Source of the DNA: Vigna angularis
Lineage: Eukaryota; Streptophyta; Magnoliopsida; Fabales; Fabaceae
Assembly (NCBI RefSeq): GCF_016808095.1
Contig: NC_068973.1
Location: 15,620,501 to 15,684,500 of the forward strand
Direction: 5' to 3'
DNA length: 64,000 bases
A program made the position numbers and the translations under genes. The notes under the pieces were generated by a model. The model did no database searches. It was not told where the DNA came from and was given only the letters and a program-made list of their open reading frames with translations. Below are positions 60,350-64,000 of this stretch, piece after piece (the first letter of the stretch is position 1; every line of letters starts with the position of its first letter).

Positions 60350-62059
60350 TGCTCCTTTCCTGTACAACAATTAAAAGGTTTTGACGCTGGTACCCATTTG
60401 AATTTGGGTACTGTCTTGTTAGTAGCAGGAAGCTATTCCTTGGGAACCCATTTGTACTTTCCCTTTGGAACACCAACATTTCTAAAGTAGTAGTTTCTTA
60501 ATGTGTGACCAAGTGTATTATAGTAAAAGCATGCATTAGTAGTAGGTTTACTCAGTTAAATAAATTTCTTTGAGTTTATCATATTACTTTTAGCCTTATA
60601 ACCAATACCTTGTCTGTAGATAGCTCTTCCAGATGATCTCAACACAACATCAAGATTTTCTTTGCCTTGAGTGAATTTTGCCAATGTGCTGGTTAAGTAC
60701 TCAATTTTCTCAACATGTAGAGGACAATTATCACACTCTTTCTTAATAACTTGTATTTTAGTCTTTACTGTCTTTGCAGATTTCAGAGCTTCTTCAAGAT
60801 CTTTTTTCATGCTTTTCATTATCCTGCACAAGATTATCAATTCTGTATTCATAATCTCTTCTCTCAGATGATAATCGATTCACTTTGTACTGAAGTCGTA
60901 TGGCCTCTGCGTGAATTTCCTGAAATGCATCAAGTAGCATGTGGTACTTGACTTCTATTGGTTCATTTTCAAAGCCATCATCACTGTCATCATCAGATTG
61001 TGCCGAGCCAACCATGAAGCATAGGTTTGACTCTTATTCATGATCACAATCTTCATCACCCAAGCAATATAAGCTTTCCTCTGTTTCCTGTTCTTATCCT
61101 GAGGATATTTGGAGAATTCTTTCTGCTTGTTCTTCAAGTCTGGACAGTCAGGCTTGATATGACCATCCTTTCCACATTCATAACATTTAACAACGTTGCT
61201 TCTTGAATTCTTCTTTCCTCCTCTTGAGAAACCTGCATTGTTAGTTGCAGAATTTTTATTTTTCATGAATCTGCCAAAATTTCTTACCATCATATTCATC
61301 ATTTCTTTTTCTGGTATATCTTCATCTGAATCAGTTTCAAATTCATGAATCTTTGTAGCTTTCTTGCTTGTGGCTTTTAGAGCAATATATTTCTTCTCTT
61401 CAATTTCTTCTTCCTCCTTTGGCCTTCCAAGCTCCAATTCATGTTCTCTCAGCTTGCCGAACAAGGTTGTCATATTCATGCTTGTAAGATCTCTTGATTC
61501 AGATATAGTAGTGACTTTCGGTTGCCAGCTTCTATTGAGGCTTTTCAAGATCTTTATGTTGATTTCTTCTTTATCAAACACTTTCCCGAGAGCCATGAGG
61601 TAATTGACTATGTGTGTTAATCGTTTCTGTACCTCATAGATCGTCTGACCAGCCTTCATTCTGAATAACTCATATTCTTGTATAAGAGAATTCTTTCTGG
61701 CCCTTTTTACTTCATCCGTTCCTTCACGTGTCACCTTAAGAACCTCCCACATTTCCTTGGTAGTCTTGCATTGTGATATCCTGAAAAATTCATCAATGGT
61801 TAGTGCAGAAACAATAACATTGCTAGACTGAACATCATATTGAGCTCTTCGGTTCTCGTCTTGAGTCCACTCAGAAAAGTTTTTTAAAACAATTTTTCCA
61901 TTAACAACATGAGTTTAGAGTTGCATCCCAAATTCCTTTATCCACGGATTCAAGAAAAAATTGCATCGTAATTTTCCAGAAAGCATAGTTTTCTCCAGCT
62001 AATAGTGGTGGTTTATTTGTGGATGCACCTTCACCAAAGGTTTGAAAATTGAAAGCCAT
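60350..62059 (-). pseudogene. Element H gag, mostly intact with frame breaks
   Basis: The start is the ATG at 62059 (MAFNFQTFGEGASTNKPPLL, AGENYAFWKITMQFFLESVD). A stop follows IWDATLNSCC near 61910. The frame recovers to the UBN2 capsid (EMWEVLKVTREGTDEVKRAR, YELFRMKAGQTIYEVQKRLT). The zinc knuckle is CYECGKDGHIKPDCP. Further frames carry the coiled-coil tail (RLQYKVNRLSSERRDYEYRI; KIQVIKKECDNCPLHVEKIE) and a second knuckle-like region (CFYYNTLGHTLRNYYFRN) in which Cys residues have become Tyr. Confidence 0.85.
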
Positions 62060-62140
62060 TTTTCAAGATCAGTCAATTTAAAGAAAAAGATAATCGACTT
62101 GTTTTTCAAATATCTTCTGAAAACCAGCTCTGGTGCCAAT

Positions 62141-63622
62141 TGTTGAAAATAGAATGGCTAATTTTCTCACACCAAGAGGAAGGGGGGGAGGGGGGGTGAA
62201 TTGGTGAAATGAAAAACAATGTTTTCTTTAAATCTTTTTCGTAAAGTGGATGCCTTTAAAAACTTTCTTGAAACGGAAGGAAAAAGATTTGTTTATGCAG
62301 CGGAAATTAAACTGATTGAATACAGTAAGAAGTCGACTGAATAAAAGAGTGCAGGGATAGAAAGATCAAACGCTAAGTTTTTATACTGGTTCGGCCAAGC
62401 CTACATCTAGTGTCCTTCCAACCACAGGAAGCCAATGCACTATAATGATCAAGGTTTTTACAACAAGGTTTTTATAGCAACCTCACGTGAAAAATATAAA
62501 ACACCTCTCTAACCCTCTAATCAAAATATAGGCATATACAAACAGACTAGTAGCAAGAATCCCCTCTCCTGCAGTCCAAACCCTTTGAGCCACCTTCAAA
62601 GTCAAGAACACAATACATTCTTCTTCCTGTAATCACAACAGGGAACCTCAACCCAATCTTTACAAGATTGTAGCCTCTGATCTCTCAGTACACCCAATGT
62701 GCAGATATCATCAGCCTTTTTACGTGCAGTTAACTTGCTATTCAAGAATCCACAAGTAGGTGATCACCACGGTCACTTCTTGTTCATTGGATTTCTTTCT
62801 CTCTTTCTGTAAGAATGCACTTTCTGCAAAAGATATCACAAATTGTTAGATTCACAAAAAGTTCTTACAGAAATCAAATTCACGTCAATTTATAGATTTT
62901 CACAATTCAGACGCATTTTAATCGACTTAGCTACTAATGCAGTCGAATATAGAAATTATGTTATAGCAGTTAGCAACAATAAATGCAGTTAGTTGAGTGT
63001 ACAATTAATGCAGTCGAATCTCATTTAATGTTTGGTCAACATATTAAAAATATAGCCGTTGTAACATTTAATTCAAACATTAACAGAATTTCAAAACTGT
63101 AACAGATTTAGTCGAATGCATGTTGCATATAATCGACTATTAACATAGTTAAACAAAGTTTTGAAAAACTTTCACTTTGAAAATGATTTGTGCAAAGCCA
63201 CGAGTTTTAATCGACTCACCCCATAATGAAGTCGACTTAAAACTGTTGTTTTGCCACACAATTAAAGGTTCAACATAAGTGCTTGTGGTTTTCCTTCTAT
63301 AAAACATCAGACATGCATTCAACAATAAAATCAATTATATAGCATAGTGAAATGCAATGTATCAACACAATCATGTTCTCAATGCTTTAAACAGATTTAC
63401 ACATTGATTAAAACATATAGCATGTAAGAAATAGAACATGTAACACATAAACAACACATGTGTTATTAATTATGTTGTCATCATAAAAAACCAGAAGCTC
63501 TAAGATTGTAGGTTCAACTAAACCAGTGCTCCCCTATAAAGAATCTCAACAATCTCCCCCTTTTTTGATGATGCACAACCATGATTAATAAACAACCATA
63601 TTGTACAAATCAAATCATATCA
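62141..63622 (-). repeat. Upstream LTR of element H
   Basis: It starts next to the primer-site-like motif (AGCTCTGGTGCCA at 62127-62139). Confidence 0.85.
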
Positions 63623-64000
63623 TGTTCTCTCCCCCTGGTATAACTTCCTTTTTCTTGAAGATCCATTTAGAACCTTTGACCTTCTTACCATTTGGCAAAT
63701 CCACCAATCTCTAAGTGCTATTCTTCCTTAAAGCCTCAAGCTCTTCCTCTATAGCACCCTACCAAAGATGTTGATCGCTGCTGTCAAGAACCTCCTTGTA
63801 ACTTCTCGGTTCACCTGAGCTTTCAAGATCTTCAGCAACATTCAAGGCGTAGCAAATTAGATCTGCCTCTCCAAACCGTTTGGTTGGCTTAGAGATCCTC
63901 CTTTCCCTATCACGAACAAGATGATAATTTCTCAATTCAACACCAACCCCTCTTGAGTTACTTTCATCACTAGACATTCCATATGTATCATCACCAAGAT
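63623..64000 (-). pseudogene. Element G integrase-RT linker, continues beyond the right edge
   Basis: The minus-strand translation reads SSDESNSRGVGVELRNYHLV, RDRERRISKPTKRFGEADLI, SYKEVLDSSDQHLW, a stop, then GAIEEELEALRKNSTLRLVD and KVKGSKWIFKKKEVIPGG. It leads into the RT N-terminus and is cut by element H. Confidence 0.82.

Larger units (their letters stand above)
56247..63622 (-). mobile_element. Non-autonomous SIRE-like Copia element H, nested in G
   Basis: Long LTRs lie at 56247-57744 and 62141-63622 (about 1.49 kb, many small differences), starting TGTTGAAAATAGAATG. CATG is present at both flanks, an imperfect duplication, so the ends are uncertain by about 5 bp. A primer-site-like TGGCACCAGAGC (minus) lies at 62129-62138. 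The interior has gag with a zinc knuckle (62059-60350) and then a plant-transposon-protein ORF (59884-58795) where pol should be. No protease, integrase or RT was found. The insertion cuts the RT region of G just before the KARLVAKG motif. Confidence 0.85.

Overview
The window is nuclear plant DNA: GT-AG introns, AT-rich non-coding sequence, and a dense load of nested LTR retrotransposons. Repeat types that I recognise from legumes (a TRIM-like repeat at 3051-3300, a MAIN-like mobile-domain relic, SIRE-type Copia ends, a plant-transposon-protein ORF) suggest a legume, probably a Phaseolus/Vigna/Glycine relative. The species is inferred, not proven.

Two host genes are visible. On the minus strand, nine exons between 19256 and 7391 encode about 465 residues of a TELO2/TEL2-like protein (plant EMB2423 type). 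The gene runs out of the window on the left. On the plus strand, nine exons between 35805 and 47146 give a complete 562-residue ELP3, the catalytic Elongator subunit, with an intact radical-SAM cysteine motif and a C-terminal GNAT domain. The two genes diverge, with about 16.5 kb of mostly repeat-derived sequence between them.

Almost everything else is mobile DNA. (1) 1-7380: a decayed plus-strand Copia element (F) whose 3' LTR ends about 10 bp from the exon-9 splice donor of the TELO2-like gene. A short non-autonomous Copia element (A, 1598-5569) sits in F, and a very young 2.1-kb non-autonomous Ty3 element (B, 3399-5492) sits in the LTR of A. Perfect target duplications mark A and B. (2) 11441-16501: a full-length minus-strand Ty3 element (C) in TELO2 intron 6, with mutated protease and RT catalytic residues. 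(3) 22757-28712: an Athila-like gag relic, a tandemly duplicated LTR-like block, a plant-transposon-protein ORF and a SIRE-type LTR. (4) 28770-35700: a CACTA end, a foldback element, a MAIN-like pseudogene and AT-rich DNA. (5) ELP3 introns: a solo LTR and a hAT MITE in intron 1, and a 6.2-kb Copia element (D) in intron 3 that itself carries a small Copia element (E) inserted exactly at the YVDD codons. (6) 48623-52803: a CACTA transposon with five subterminal hairpins and an internally deleted transposase. (7) 54476-64000: a Copia element (G) split by a 7.4-kb non-autonomous SIRE-like element (H) that carries gag plus the plant-transposon-protein ORF instead of pol.

The host genes appear to tolerate these insertions because they lie in introns: every exon junction I could trace in both genes keeps frame and GT-AG signals. 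The most noteworthy material is the set of non-autonomous elements (A, B, E, H): their chimeric structure, their small ORFs and their shared primer sites.
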